From VRUE01 sp963774555 (GTDB lineage Bacteria; Actinomycetota; Thermoleophilia; Solirubrobacterales; 70-9): a stretch of 64,000 bases of DNA. Location of the stretch: positions 930,001 through 994,000 of the forward strand of contig CAVZFL010000001.1 of assembly GCA_963774555.1 (NCBI GenBank), read 5' to 3'. Below, in pieces: positions 1-7,167 of the stretch (position 1 is the stretch's first letter; every line of letters begins with the position of its first letter). The notes under the pieces are model-generated. The model was not told the origin of the DNA. It saw nothing but the letters and a program-made list of their open reading frames with translations, and ran no database searches. A program made the position numbers and the translations under genes.

Positions 1-155
1 CCTCGGGCGCCGAGCCGGCGAACAGCGCTACGCAGCCCCTGCAGGGCCGCCAGCATCGGTGGTTCTCCTGGCACCCGGCCAGCTGGGCTCCCGGCGCAGG
101 CGCGCTGGGTCGCTACCTGCGCTTCTGTGAAGCCCGGCTGCGGGAGGTGAGGTGA
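1..155 (+). CDS. C-terminal end of a probable E2-like (UBC-fold) protein, partial
   Basis: Reading in the third frame from base 3 gives about 50 codons ending at a TGA at 153-155. The tail is rich in Trp, His and Arg (HRWFSWHPASWAPG, then a helical segment ending RFCEARLREVR). The stop overlaps the ATG of the downstream JAB-E1 gene (TGATG), so the two are translationally coupled. In known bacterial ubiquitin-like operons an E2-like protein is encoded directly before a JAB-E1 fusion, and its C-terminus is often Trp-rich. The E2 identity is inferred from position and tail character only, because the catalytic domain lies outside the window. Confidence 0.45.
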   Translation, partial: SGAEPANSATQPLQGRQHRWFSWHPASWAPGAGALGRYLRFCEARLREVR

Positions 156-1486
156 TGAGCAGCCTTCGAGTTCCGCCGCGGGAATGGCAGGAGCTCCGCG
201 CCGACCTGCTCTCCACGCCGCATCTAGAGCGGGCGGCGGTCGGTTTTGCCGGAGTGCGAGAGGGGGACCGCGGTCCCGAGCTGCTTCTCCGGGATTGGAC
301 ACCGCTGGCCCAGGAGGACTATCTCGTCCAGCTCGGCCACCATCTCGAGGTGAGCGGATCGGTCTGGGCACGGGCAGCAAAGCGCGCTCGCCAGAGCCAT
401 GAGGCCATCGTCATCTTCCATAGCCATCCGCGGGACCTCAAGCGCCCGGCCTTCTCGGCCTCAGACGACTATGGGGAGGAAGTGGTCGTCCCGAAGCTCC
501 AGGCGCGGGCCGCGGTGCCGGTCGCGGCCGCCGTCCTCGCCCCCGGGGGCGAGGACGCGCGCCTGCACATGCCGGGGGTCGCCCAGACGGCGCAGACGAA
601 CGTCGAGCGCGTCGGCGAGCCGGCCTGCGGCGCTGCGGCTGCGCCGAGCGAGCGCTTCGACCGTCAGGTCCGCGCTTTGACCAGCGAGGGGCAGGGGGCG
701 ATCGCCGCCCTTTCGGTCGGCGTAGTCGGCGCCGGCGGCCTCGGCTCCCACGTGGTCCAGCAGCTCCTTCATCTCGGCGTCGGCGAGCTCCTCGTCATCG
801 ACCCCGACACTGTCGCCGTCTCAAACCTCTCCCGGCTCGTGGGGGCGGGCCGCCGGGATGCCCGCAGGCGCCGGCCGAAGGTAAAGCTCGCTCGGCGCAT
901 GGCCCGCCACCTCGGTTTCGAGACCCGCCTACGCCTGGTCCAGGGATCGATCACCGACGAGGAGGTCGCTCGCCAGCTTCTCGAATGCGATGTCGTGATC
1001 GGCGGCACCGACAACCAGTGGAGTCGCACCATCCTCAATCAGATCGCCTACCAGTACTACGTCCCGGTGCTGGACCTCGGCGTCGAGCTACAGCCCGGCG
1101 GGGCGATGGGGGGGAGGGTGAGCTGGCTCGCGCCGGGGTCGGCCTGCCTGTGGTGTGCGGGGGTCCTGAACGCCGACCGCGTTCGGGCCGAGCAACTGCC
1201 GCCCGAGCTAGCCGCCGCCCATCGCGAGCGCGGCTACATTGACGGGATCGAGGAGCCGGCGCCGGCCGTGGTCAGCATCAACGGGGTGATCGCAAGCGTC
1301 GCGGTGACGGAGCTGCTGGCCCGGTGGACCGGTTTCGCCGGCGTAAAGCCCCGCGCCGATCTCCTGCTCTACCGGCTGAGCGACGGGTCGCTGCGGCGCA
1401 TCTCACCGAACCCTTCGCCCGAGTGCCCGACCTGTGGGCCTGGTGGATTGGTCGGCAGCGGAGACCTGGCGGGGCCGCCCTGGTAG
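155..1486 (+). CDS. JAB (JAMM) protease - ThiF/E1-like adenylyltransferase fusion
   Basis: Two-domain protein of about 443 residues (numbering here from the alternative GTG at 152). Residues about 1-150 are a JAB/MPN+ isopeptidase domain with the zinc motif H90-S-H92-P and S102-x-x-D105. Residues about 165-430 are an E1/ThiF/MoeB adenylation domain with nucleotide loop GAGGLG (193-198), D217-x-D219, N225, R228, and GGTDN at 284-288. Two CxxC pairs (C332/C335, C425/C428) form the usual structural zinc site. In such proteins E1 adenylates a ubiquitin-like C-terminus and JAB trims or removes it. The ATG overlaps the upstream stop. The fusion is characteristic of bacterial Ub-like conjugation systems, some of them anti-phage (Bil-like). 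No ubiquitin-like gene is visible in the window; it would lie upstream. Confidence 0.88.
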   Translation: MSSLRVPPREWQELRADLLSTPHLERAAVGFAGVREGDRGPELLLRDWTPLAQEDYLVQLGHHLEVSGSVWARAAKRARQSHEAIVIFHSHPRDLKRPAFSASDDYGEEVVVPKLQARAAVPVAAAVLAPGGEDARLHMPGVAQTAQTNVERVGEPACGAAAAPSERFDRQVRALTSEGQGAIAALSVGVVGAGGLGSHVVQQLLHLGVGELLVIDPDTVAVSNLSRLVGAGRRDARRRRPKVKLARRMARHLGFETRLRLVQGSITDEEVARQLLECDVVIGGTDNQWSRTILNQIAYQYYVPVLDLGVELQPGGAMGGRVSWLAPGSACLWCAGVLNADRVRAEQLPPELAAAHRERGYIDGIEEPAPAVVSINGVIASVAVTELLARWTGFAGVKPRADLLLYRLSDGSLRRISPNPSPECPTCGPGGLVGSGDLAGPPW

Positions 1487-1707
1487 GGAGCTCAGGGTGC
1501 TACTACTAGGTAGGGTCACTTTTCGTAGAATGCATAAAATTCTGGGTTAGGGGCGGGGATCGGAACTCGCCATTCAATAAGGGTGAGGTGGTCTGGGCCA
1601 TGAGAACCATGGTGAACAGCGGCAGAGGGGCCGGGAGCTGCACCCCGGGCGACCGTTTTCTGTGTTGTCGGCGCTGAAAGGATCCGAAAGAGGACTTCGA
1701 GGAGGCT

Positions 1708-1956
1708 GTGGTCCACAGCTGGCGCGGCCCTTACGTGAGCGTGGAGTTGCAGAGCGGCTCCGACTTGGGGGAGACGATCAACGTACGCGCGTCATCGCTT
1801 TGGACGGCAGACCAGCTGGGCTACGCGAGAGAGCGCCGGGCCCGTGACCTTTGCATAGTCGAGTTGGATAGCCAAAGCCCGGTGGATTCGGCCTCGGAGC
1901 TGGCCATCGAGGCTCTCTGGCCTGATAGCCAATTTCCTTCTTTGAAAATGCGGTAA
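1708..1956 (+). CDS. Doubtful small ORF, unknown
   Basis: An 82-codon ORF opening with GTG; the frame stays open upstream only to a TGA at 1675. The predicted protein has no recognised motif. Codon usage is mixed (GAT, CAA, TTT, TCT present), unlike real genes nearby, so it may be a decayed gene. A helical stretch around LWTADQLGYARERRARDL is the only structured-looking part. Confidence 0.22.
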   Translation: MVHSWRGPYVSVELQSGSDLGETINVRASSLWTADQLGYARERRARDLCIVELDSQSPVDSASELAIEALWPDSQFPSLKMR

Positions 1957-1998
1957 ACGGTCGCGGATATCTGTTCACAACCCGCCCCCGCTATGCGG

Positions 1999-2027
1999 CG
2001 AAAACCCTGCAAATCGCAGGGTTTTCG
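1999..2027. terminator. Symmetric hairpin terminator
   Basis: A perfect 12-bp inverted repeat (CGAAAACCCTGC / GCAGGGTTTTCG) around a 5-base loop. The A/T runs at the outer ends would give a U-tract in either direction, so it looks like a bidirectional intrinsic terminator. Confidence 0.7.
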
Positions 2028-2086
2028 TCTTTCTGGGATGTAGACAGGAGGGTGCAAAATCGGCTCTGGGGCAAGGCGAGGTCAAA

Positions 2087-2428
2087 GTGAGGTCGATCCA
2101 GGCCTTCCGCCAGCGCTGGCGCTACGCTTTTCGAGTGACCACTCGCGAGCAAGCCGAGCGACTGCTCAAGGGGATGCCCGAGGAGCAGGTGCCCGCGGCG
2201 CTGGATGCGCTGCGGGAGGTCGAGCGCTATGCCCACACGCTGAAGGTGCTGCGCAAGCGCCACCCCGAGAAGAGCGAGCGCGACCTGATGGAGTCGCTTG
2301 CGACAATCAAGGAAGGCGACGAGGCGATCAAGCTGATCAGGGCACGCTTCGAGGGCACTCCCTCCAAGGAGATCGAGCGCGAAGCGGTCAAAGCCGTGCG
2401 CGAGGTGCGCGCGGAGGCCGCGGGCTAG
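2087..2428 (+). CDS. Small helical protein, possible antitoxin partner of the following PIN remnant
   Basis: 113 residues from a GTG start; an internal ATG at 2174 is an alternative. It is strongly charged and helical (runs such as ALDALREVERYAHTLKVL), with no recognised DNA-binding fold. It sits 14 bases upstream of a truncated PIN-domain toxin on the same strand, the arrangement of VapBC-like and related PIN modules where the antitoxin comes first. The antitoxin role is inferred from position. I could not assign it to a family. Confidence 0.5.
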   Translation: MRSIQAFRQRWRYAFRVTTREQAERLLKGMPEEQVPAALDALREVERYAHTLKVLRKRHPEKSERDLMESLATIKEGDEAIKLIRARFEGTPSKEIEREAVKAVREVRAEAAG

Positions 2429-2442
2429 CAGCGAGCCGCGGG

Positions 2443-2748
2443 TTGAAGCGACTCGTCCTCGATCCGAATGCGCTGGCGTCTGGGATCGTCGACCCGCACA
2501 GCGACAGGCCGCCAAGGCTGCTGTTCGAGGCGCTCGAGAGCTTGGTATTCGAGGCGATCGTCTGCCCGAAGCTGCTTGGCGAGCTGCGAAAAGCGCTGCG
2601 CAAGGCCTACTTCCGCGATCGGCTGAGTGCCGAGGAGGCGCGAAAAGCCGTGAAGCGGATAGAGGTGGTCGCGGTTACGCTCGGAGACCCCGCCGATGTC
2701 GAGCCGACCCTGCGAGATCCCAAGGACGATTATCTCCGAGTTGCTTGA
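2443..2748 (+). pseudogene. PIN-domain ribonuclease toxin, C-terminally truncated
   Basis: TTG start, 101 codons. The N-terminus LVLDPNALASGI carries the first PIN acidic residue (D7), and the order of elements (SPxLL-like CPKLLGELRKAL, then RDPKDDYL near the end) matches the single-protein PIN toxin family of COG1569 type. Those proteins normally continue about 30 residues past this DPxDDxxL motif to a final GD/TGD acidic site. Here a TGA follows DYLRVA directly and the alternative frames close quickly. The missing terminal Asp should leave the nuclease inactive, so I call it a remnant of a TA module. Confidence 0.68.
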
Positions 2749-2893
2749 GCTGACCGACTGACCTACCTCAGCCCGCGGCAGAGCGGCAGGGTGAGGCGAA
2801 AGTGCCGCCCCGCTCGCCGTAGAGACGATGTCAGGGAGCGCCGCTGGTAAAGGGGGTTGATGCGCTCTGGCGCACAGATAGGCTTCGACCGCA

Positions 2894-3373
2894 ATGGCAA
2901 TGATGAATATCCGGACCGCAGACTTCCAGGACCGAGAGGCTCCGGCCGGCTTTCGCTCGCGGCGAGCCCGGATCGGCTCCGAGCTCGGCATGGAATCAAT
3001 CGGCGCGAGCATCTGGGAGGTCCCGCCGGGAGAGGCCGCCTATCCCTACCACTTCCATCTCGCCGACGAGGAGCTGGTGATCGTCCTCTCGGGAAGGCCC
3101 AGCCTCCGAACCCCGGATGGCATACGTGACCTGGAGGAGGGGGATGCGGTTCGATTTCCTCTGGGCGAAGAGGGTGCCCACCAGCTCCTCAACCGGACCC
3201 AGGAGGTCGTTCGCTTTCTCGCCGTGAGCAACAGCGGGCGACCGGACATCGTCGTCTATCCCGACTCCGACAAGGTCCGTGCAGCCGAGCGGCTTCCAGC
3301 CGGAGATGGCTTTTCCGCCTCCTTTCACCGCGGAGACGCCGTGGACTACTGGGACGGCGAGGCCCGTAGCTAA
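2894..3373 (+). CDS. Cupin-domain protein
   Basis: 159 residues. The central part is a cupin_2 beta-barrel: motif 1 around PYHFHLADEELVIVLSGRP (two His and a Glu as metal ligands) and motif 2 around GDAVRFPLGEEGAHQLLN with the last His. The C-terminal 40 residues (VVYPDSDKV, then YWDGE) resemble cupins of the sugar-epimerase-like or oxalate-decarboxylase-like small group, so substrate cannot be stated. The start is ATG 2894; ATG 2900 or 2903 are equally possible as no clear ribosome binding site is seen. The next gene begins inside its 3' end. Confidence 0.82.
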   Translation: MAMMNIRTADFQDREAPAGFRSRRARIGSELGMESIGASIWEVPPGEAAYPYHFHLADEELVIVLSGRPSLRTPDGIRDLEEGDAVRFPLGEEGAHQLLNRTQEVVRFLAVSNSGRPDIVVYPDSDKVRAAERLPAGDGFSASFHRGDAVDYWDGEARS

Positions 3374-3848
3374 CTCGCCGGAGCCACGCCGGAACGTCGA
3401 GTTGAAGGCCCGCGACGGCGATCGGGCGCAGTCGCTGGCGCTGTGCGAAGCGCTCGGGGCAGACGATCGCGGCGAGCTGATCCAGCGTGACACCTACTTC
3501 AACGTTGCCACCGGTCGCCTCAAGTTGCGAGAGGAGAGGGATGCCGCAGCGCACCTGATCTCCTATGTCCGTGCCGACGAGCCGCAGGAGCGTTTGAGCC
3601 GCTATCGCATCGTCGAGGTCGAGGACGCAGAGGGCCTCAAGGCGGCACTGTCGGAGAGCCTGGGAGCCCGGGTCGTGGTGTCCAAGCGCCGGAGGCTCTT
3701 CTTGTGGCGGGACGTGCGCATCCACCTGGATTGGGTCGATGGTCTTGGCGACTTCCTTGAGTTCGAGGGCAGCCTGCCTAGCCCTCTGGCAGGAGCGGCA
3801 TCCAGAGCCGACTTCGCTGTTCGCCGTTTGCGTCCCTCCGCTTCGTAA
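3306..3848 (+). CDS. CYTH-domain protein (adenylate cyclase IV / triphosphatase fold)
   Basis: The conserved part starts at RRNVELKARD, the CYTH N-terminal ExK signature, and continues with the usual Arg/Lys/Glu-lined tunnel residues (YFNVATGRLKLRE, SYVRAD, YRIVEVED) and a late acidic strand (IHLDWVDGLGDFLEFEG). CYTH enzymes bind triphosphate ligands with a divalent metal; members include class IV adenylyl cyclase and thiamine or inorganic triphosphatases. The reading frame has no start codon between the cupin stop and the signature, so translation must begin inside the cupin gene (ATG 3306 or GTG 3279). That gives an unusually long overlap of 68-95 bases. Confidence 0.78.
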   Translation: MAFPPPFTAETPWTTGTARPVANSPEPRRNVELKARDGDRAQSLALCEALGADDRGELIQRDTYFNVATGRLKLREERDAAAHLISYVRADEPQERLSRYRIVEVEDAEGLKAALSESLGARVVVSKRRRLFLWRDVRIHLDWVDGLGDFLEFEGSLPSPLAGAASRADFAVRRLRPSAS

Positions 3849-4140
3849 GCGAAGCGCGAAATCCGAAGTGCTGCCGCCAGTAGTCCTCGGTTGCGCCGTC
3901 GAAGGGGTCCACGGCGATCACGGCCGCACCGACCCGGCGTGAACCGATCTGGCCGATGCCGACCGCGTGGCGAAGGATCGTTGCCGCATCTACATCTGTC
4001 TCGGCCGCCCGCGCCAGCCAAAGGATCAGCACGGCGCCTTGACGCGGATGGCTCGCCGAGACCTCGTTGCGGTGCTGCGTTCGTAGCTCGACCTCGCTCA
4101 TGCCGAGCGAGTAGAAGCCCGGGCAGTTAGATGAATCCAC
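3778..4140 (-). pseudogene. TacT-like GNAT acetyltransferase toxin, decayed
   Basis: The frame reads GFYSLGMSEVEL near the start and AAVIAVDPFDG..YWRQHFGF near the end. These match the two best conserved segments of the TacT/AtaT GNAT toxins (GYYTL... and V.A.D..A..FYE..GF), closing with RLWMPL. The first roughly 50 residues of the family are absent from the translated part. The acetyl-CoA pyrophosphate loop (RxxGxG) expected before the last helix is also missing, replaced by a shortened segment. The gene therefore looks inactive. Its 3' end overlaps the CYTH gene by 71 bases tail to tail. Confidence 0.55.
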
Positions 4141-4150
4141 TCGTGCTCGA

Positions 4151-4354
4151 TCAAGGAGCGCGCAGGCTATCCACCTGCCATCGCTGCGACGATCCCCGGA
4201 TCGCCCGTGCCATCTTCACGCTGCGGCGAGGTCGAGCGCGCTCGTTGGCGATCCGCTCCAGGGGCTTGGCGTCGTCGCCCTCGACGCTGACGAGGATCGA
4301 CAGCTTCGCGCTGGGATTGTCCTCGTGCATCTCGGGGCGGTTGTTGCGGGCCAA
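4151..4354 (-). pseudogene. Possible remnant of the antitoxin upstream of the GNAT
   Basis: A 67-codon frame directly upstream, on the same strand, of the GNAT remnant. TacA-like antitoxins (RHH, DUF1778) precede TacT-like toxins in this position. The residues seen (SAKLSILVSVEGDDAKPLERIANERA) do not show a clear ribbon-helix-helix, so the identification rests on location. It could be non-coding. Confidence 0.25.
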
Positions 4355-4420
4355 CTCGGTGACAATCTAAACCAGGCGCATCATGCGTCAATTACGACGT
4401 ATCCTGATAGGGTCTGGTGT

Positions 4421-5599
4421 GTGCCCCGCGAGCCAAGCGCCACCCTCTTTCCGACCGACCAGCCGCTTGCTGCAGAGCTCTTGATCGGCCGCGGCGAGGA
4501 CGTGCGGGAGATCGCAGCGACGCTTGCCGGCGGCGGGCACCTGGTGATCTCCGGCCCCCGGCGAACTGGCAAGACCAGCGTCTGTGACGCCGCCCTGTGC
4601 CGCCTCGAAGACGACGGCCTCTACGTCGTCGGAGTCGACCTCTTCCGCATCGCCTCTGCCGCCGAGCTGGCCGAAGCGCTGGTCGCCCAAACGATCGCCA
4701 ACCGCTCGGCGCTGCGGCGGATCGTCCACCAGGCCCGCGAGGCCGGGCGCCTGGTCGCCGACGCGGCCGGCGTCTCGGCGGTGGTCAAATCGAAGACCGA
4801 GCTTGGCGAGGAGATGGAGATCGCCTTCACGCCGCACCTCGCCGGTCGCGATCCCGAGCGCTATCTCGACTATGCCCTCGCCCTGCCTGGCCGCATCGGC
4901 GAGGCCGACGGCAAGCGCGTCGTCCTCTTCTTCGACGAGTTCCAGGAGGTCGCCGGCCCGCGCGCCCCCTACGGGGACCCCGACGCGCTGACCAAGCGGA
5001 TGCGGGCGATCTTTCAGCGCAGCCCCCAGCTGAGCGCGCTCTTCGCGGGGTCGATCGAGCACCTGATGCGTGACCTCTTCACGCCTCGCCAGCGTGCCCT
5101 CAGCCAGTTCGGCAGCTTCCATGAGCTGCGGCCGATCGCGGCGGAGGATTGGGCCGAGGGCCTCGCCGCCCGCTTCGCCTTGGACCGTTGCAAGGTGGAC
5201 GGGCTCGCCTTGCGCCGGCTGGTCGAGCTGGGAGCCGGGCATCCCCGGGCGACGATGCTGATCGCCCAGAAGACCCACATGACCGCGGTGCTGCTGGAAA
5301 CTCACGCGATCGATCTGCCTGCGGTCGAGCAGGGCTACCGTGCTGCCCTGGAAGGCGAGCGCGTCAACCACGAGCAGAGCGTCGAGCGGTTGCGCGGAAT
5401 CCACCGCTACGCCCTGGAGGTGGCCCGTCGCATTGCCCGCGGCGAGCCCCCCTACCGCGACCTACCCCGCAACTCGGTGCGGCGCGCGCTCGAAGAGTTG
5501 CGGGGGATCGGGATCACCCGCAGCGAGAGCCGGGGCGATTGGCGGATTACCGATCCCTTGCTCGCTCGCTACCTCGCCGAGCTCGACCCGCTGCTCTGA
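4421..5599 (+). CDS. AAA+ ATPase (archaeal-type ATPase, PF01637-like)
   Basis: Chosen start is GTG 4421 (VPREPSATLFPTDQP), just before the domain; about 392 residues. Walker A is GPRRTGKTS, Walker B VVLFFDEFQEV, and a sensor-1-like LSALFAGSIEHL follows. The C-terminal roughly 130 residues form a helical lid and winged-helix region (NSVRRALEELRGIGI, then DWRITDPLLARYL), the usual ending of this STAND-like ATPase family. Such proteins are common in archaea and scattered in actinobacteria, with no defined role. It is monocistronic. The AT-richer stretch at about 4360-4410 (TTACGACGTATCCTGATAGG) may hold its promoter. Confidence 0.8.
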   Translation: MPREPSATLFPTDQPLAAELLIGRGEDVREIAATLAGGGHLVISGPRRTGKTSVCDAALCRLEDDGLYVVGVDLFRIASAAELAEALVAQTIANRSALRRIVHQAREAGRLVADAAGVSAVVKSKTELGEEMEIAFTPHLAGRDPERYLDYALALPGRIGEADGKRVVLFFDEFQEVAGPRAPYGDPDALTKRMRAIFQRSPQLSALFAGSIEHLMRDLFTPRQRALSQFGSFHELRPIAAEDWAEGLAARFALDRCKVDGLALRRLVELGAGHPRATMLIAQKTHMTAVLLETHAIDLPAVEQGYRAALEGERVNHEQSVERLRGIHRYALEVARRIARGEPPYRDLPRNSVRRALEELRGIGITRSESRGDWRITDPLLARYLAELDPLL

Positions 5600-5601
5600 G
5601 T

Positions 5602-6314
5602 TCACGGTCCGCTCTGGGCTGATGCGCGCGATGGCAACACCCCGTTGGGGATCTCGGGGCTCACGCCGTGAGCCGCGACCAGATTCGCAAGCGCCTCTGC
5701 GGCTTCCTGGCGCGGGTAGAAGGGCGTGCCGTACGCCCACTTCGACGACCACGCGCCGGGAACGTCCTCGGCTGATCGGTAGCTCGCCTTCCATTCGGCG
5801 TACGTGCTGTTCGGCGTGGGCCTGGCCGGATTGCAGTAGAGAACATCGTTACCGCCGAGGTACAGCGGGTGCTCGTCGACCGAGAAGGTGTCGGCGACGC
5901 CGCTGCCGGAGCGCAGGGCCGCCCCGGTGTCCCAGGCGGGGACGGCCAGCCGGTCGACGGCGGAGTTCCACTCGGCCAGGATCCGCTCTTGCTTACCCGC
6001 CCTTCCCGGCGGCTCTCGCATAGGAATTCAGCCTCGCCGGTCCCGTGAAGACCGCACAGAGAGCGCTCGCAGTCAATGCACTGCCCGATCGATTCCCGCC
6101 CGCAAGAGCATGGTGCGGTTCTTGTGGTCGTGGGGATCTGAAAGAGGCAGCCGCACGGACGCATCGGCGGGGTGGGGCTCGTTTCCGGAGGAGCGAGGCC
6201 GGTGGGGAGCGGCGTCACGCATTCGAACTGACTCGGCGTGATCTGGCGGACCTGACTGCCTCCGCAGTGTGGGCATATCGCCTCCCGCGGCACGAGGCCG
6301 GACTCTATCGGCAT
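5602..6314 (-). CDS. Zinc-ribbon protein of unknown function, interrupted by a frameshift
   Basis: ATG at 6312-6314. The N-terminal 105 residues are Cys-rich: CPHC near residue 15, then CGC, CSCGRESIGQCIDCERSLCGLHG, resembling a B-box or zinc-ribbon pair. This frame runs into unnatural codon usage at about 6005. Shifting one base at the GGGAAGGGCGGG region (about 6000-6010) continues into a well-behaved 135-residue region with motifs EWNSAVDRLAVPAW, HPLYLGGNDVLYCNP and YAEWKASYRSAEDVPGAW. I know no family for the second part. The two halves are probably one gene split by an indel. The gene ends 3 bases from the convergent ATPase. Confidence 0.55.
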
Positions 6315-6360
6315 CAAGGCTGGCACTCGCCGCGTGCCCTCTCGCCTCGGCCACTGAGAT

Positions 6361-6380
6361 GTGTACGCGACCATGTACAC
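6361..6380. promoter_or_regulatory. Palindromic operator before the Phd/RelE pair
   Basis: GTGTAC, 8 bases, then GTACAC: a perfect inverted repeat ending 7 bases before the antitoxin ATG at 6388. Phd/YefM antitoxins repress their own promoter by binding short palindromes like this, so autoregulation is likely. Confidence 0.6.
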
Positions 6381-6387
6381 TGTCCGC

Positions 6388-6675
6388 ATGGCCAAGACCG
6401 TCCCTGTGCGCGAGCTGCGCAGCAACCTCAGCAGCCTGCTCGACGATGTCAGCGACCGTCGCGACCACGTGCTGGTCACCCGCAATGGGACTCCGGCGGC
6501 GGCTCTGGTTCCGATCGACGAGTACGAGGCGCTGGAGGAGACCGCCGAGATTCTCTCCGACCCCGACGCCCTCTCCGCGCTGGAGACGGGCCTCGCCGAG
6601 ATCGAGCGGGGGGAGACGATCACCCTGTCTGAGCTTCGCAGTGAGCTGGCGGAGCGCCGACCGACGGCCAGCTGA
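6388..6675 (+). CDS. Phd/YefM family antitoxin
   Basis: 95 residues from ATG 6388 (MAKTVPVRELRSNLSSLLDD). It has the classic Phd_YefM fold: N-terminal PVRELR-N-S-LLD segment, the hairpin VLVTRNGTPAAALVPIDEYE, then a charged C-terminal tail that would wrap the toxin. It neutralises the RelE-like toxin encoded 3 bases downstream and represses the operon through the palindrome just upstream. Codon use matches the chromosome and both partners are full length, so this module looks functional, unlike the decayed TA remnants around it. Confidence 0.9.
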   Translation: MAKTVPVRELRSNLSSLLDDVSDRRDHVLVTRNGTPAAALVPIDEYEALEETAEILSDPDALSALETGLAEIERGETITLSELRSELAERRPTAS

Positions 6676-6678
6676 TCG

Positions 6679-6942
6679 TTGGCGCGGCTTGTCCTCGCCC
6701 GGCGCACCCGTCGCGAGCTGCTTGAGCTGGACTGGCCGCTGATCGACGCTATCGAGGACGCCCTGGGGGTGTTGGAGCGCCAGCCGCAGGCGGGCCATGC
6801 GCTCCGGGGGAGGCTCCGCGGCCTGCGCTCGCTGCGGGTTGGCTCCTATCGAATCCTCTACCAGCTGACCGATGGCGGGCAGACGGTGCGAGTCGCCACT
6901 ATCCGCCATCGCTCCGTCGCTTACAGCAGCGATCCACGTTGA
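6679..6942 (+). CDS. RelE/ParE family toxin
   Basis: 87 residues from TTG 6679. Typical small RelE fold: helical N-terminus (ARRTRRELLELDWPLIDAIEDAL), GHALRGRLRGLRSLRVGSYRILYQ, and terminal VRVATIRHRSVAY, with the Arg and Tyr/His residues used by RelE-type mRNA interferases near the end. It is expected to cleave ribosome-bound mRNA unless bound by the Phd-like antitoxin. It is the second gene of a two-gene operon, separated by 3 bases. Confidence 0.88.
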   Translation: MARLVLARRTRRELLELDWPLIDAIEDALGVLERQPQAGHALRGRLRGLRSLRVGSYRILYQLTDGGQTVRVATIRHRSVAYSSDPR

Positions 6943-6949
6943 GTCCCAA

Positions 6950-7071
6950 GCAGGCTCAGGGGAGGGGATCGCTCGGTCCTCGCGGCGATGCAGGACCACC
7001 GCGGGGGTCCTCACGGCGCTGAGGCGGACGGCGACGTTGAAGCCGTAGACCGCGTCCAGCGAGCACGCCAC
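6950..7071 (-). pseudogene. Fragment resembling an alpha/beta-hydrolase C-terminal region
   Basis: A minus-strand frame reads NVAVRLSAVRTPAVVLHRRED followed by RAIP. This matches the strand-helix element (I.vPtLvLHR..DR.vP) of alpha/beta hydrolases, including those joined to adenylate cyclases. No start, nucleophile elbow or continuation is present, so it appears to be a leftover fragment in the otherwise empty 225-base gap between RelE and the next gene. Confidence 0.3.
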
Positions 7072-7167
7072 CCGCTCGGCACTCGCCGCCTCGCGCTGGG
7101 GATGCCGGCGATCGTCAAGCCGCTGGTCTGGGGCAGCGCGGCTGTCTGAGCGCGCCCGAACTCTTTC

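Larger units (their letters stand above)
1487..2086. other. 600-base stretch with no convincing gene
   Basis: This stretch is less GC-biased than its surroundings and no reading frame shows normal codon bias throughout. The only candidate is a short plus-strand ORF (1708-1956), listed separately. A strong 12-bp hairpin at 1999-2027 lies near its end. The segment ending at about 1992 (CCCGCCCCCGCTA) looks superficially like a tRNA acceptor 3' end, but no matching 5' half is present. It may be a degraded boundary between the ubiquitin-like system and the following gene remnants. Confidence 0.5.

Noticed and set aside
1950..1995. tRNA 3' end (attachment site) before the hairpin at 1999
   Set aside because: TTCACAACCCGCCCCCGCTA looks like a T-loop and acceptor end, but the T-stem does not pair, position 58 is not A, and no 5' acceptor half (AGCGGGG) lies upstream.
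5661..6707. A 348-codon minus-strand ORF over the zinc protein and the Phd gene
   Set aside because: Only its middle part is natural. The N-terminal third is the antisense of the Phd antitoxin and the C-terminal third is out of frame with the real domain.
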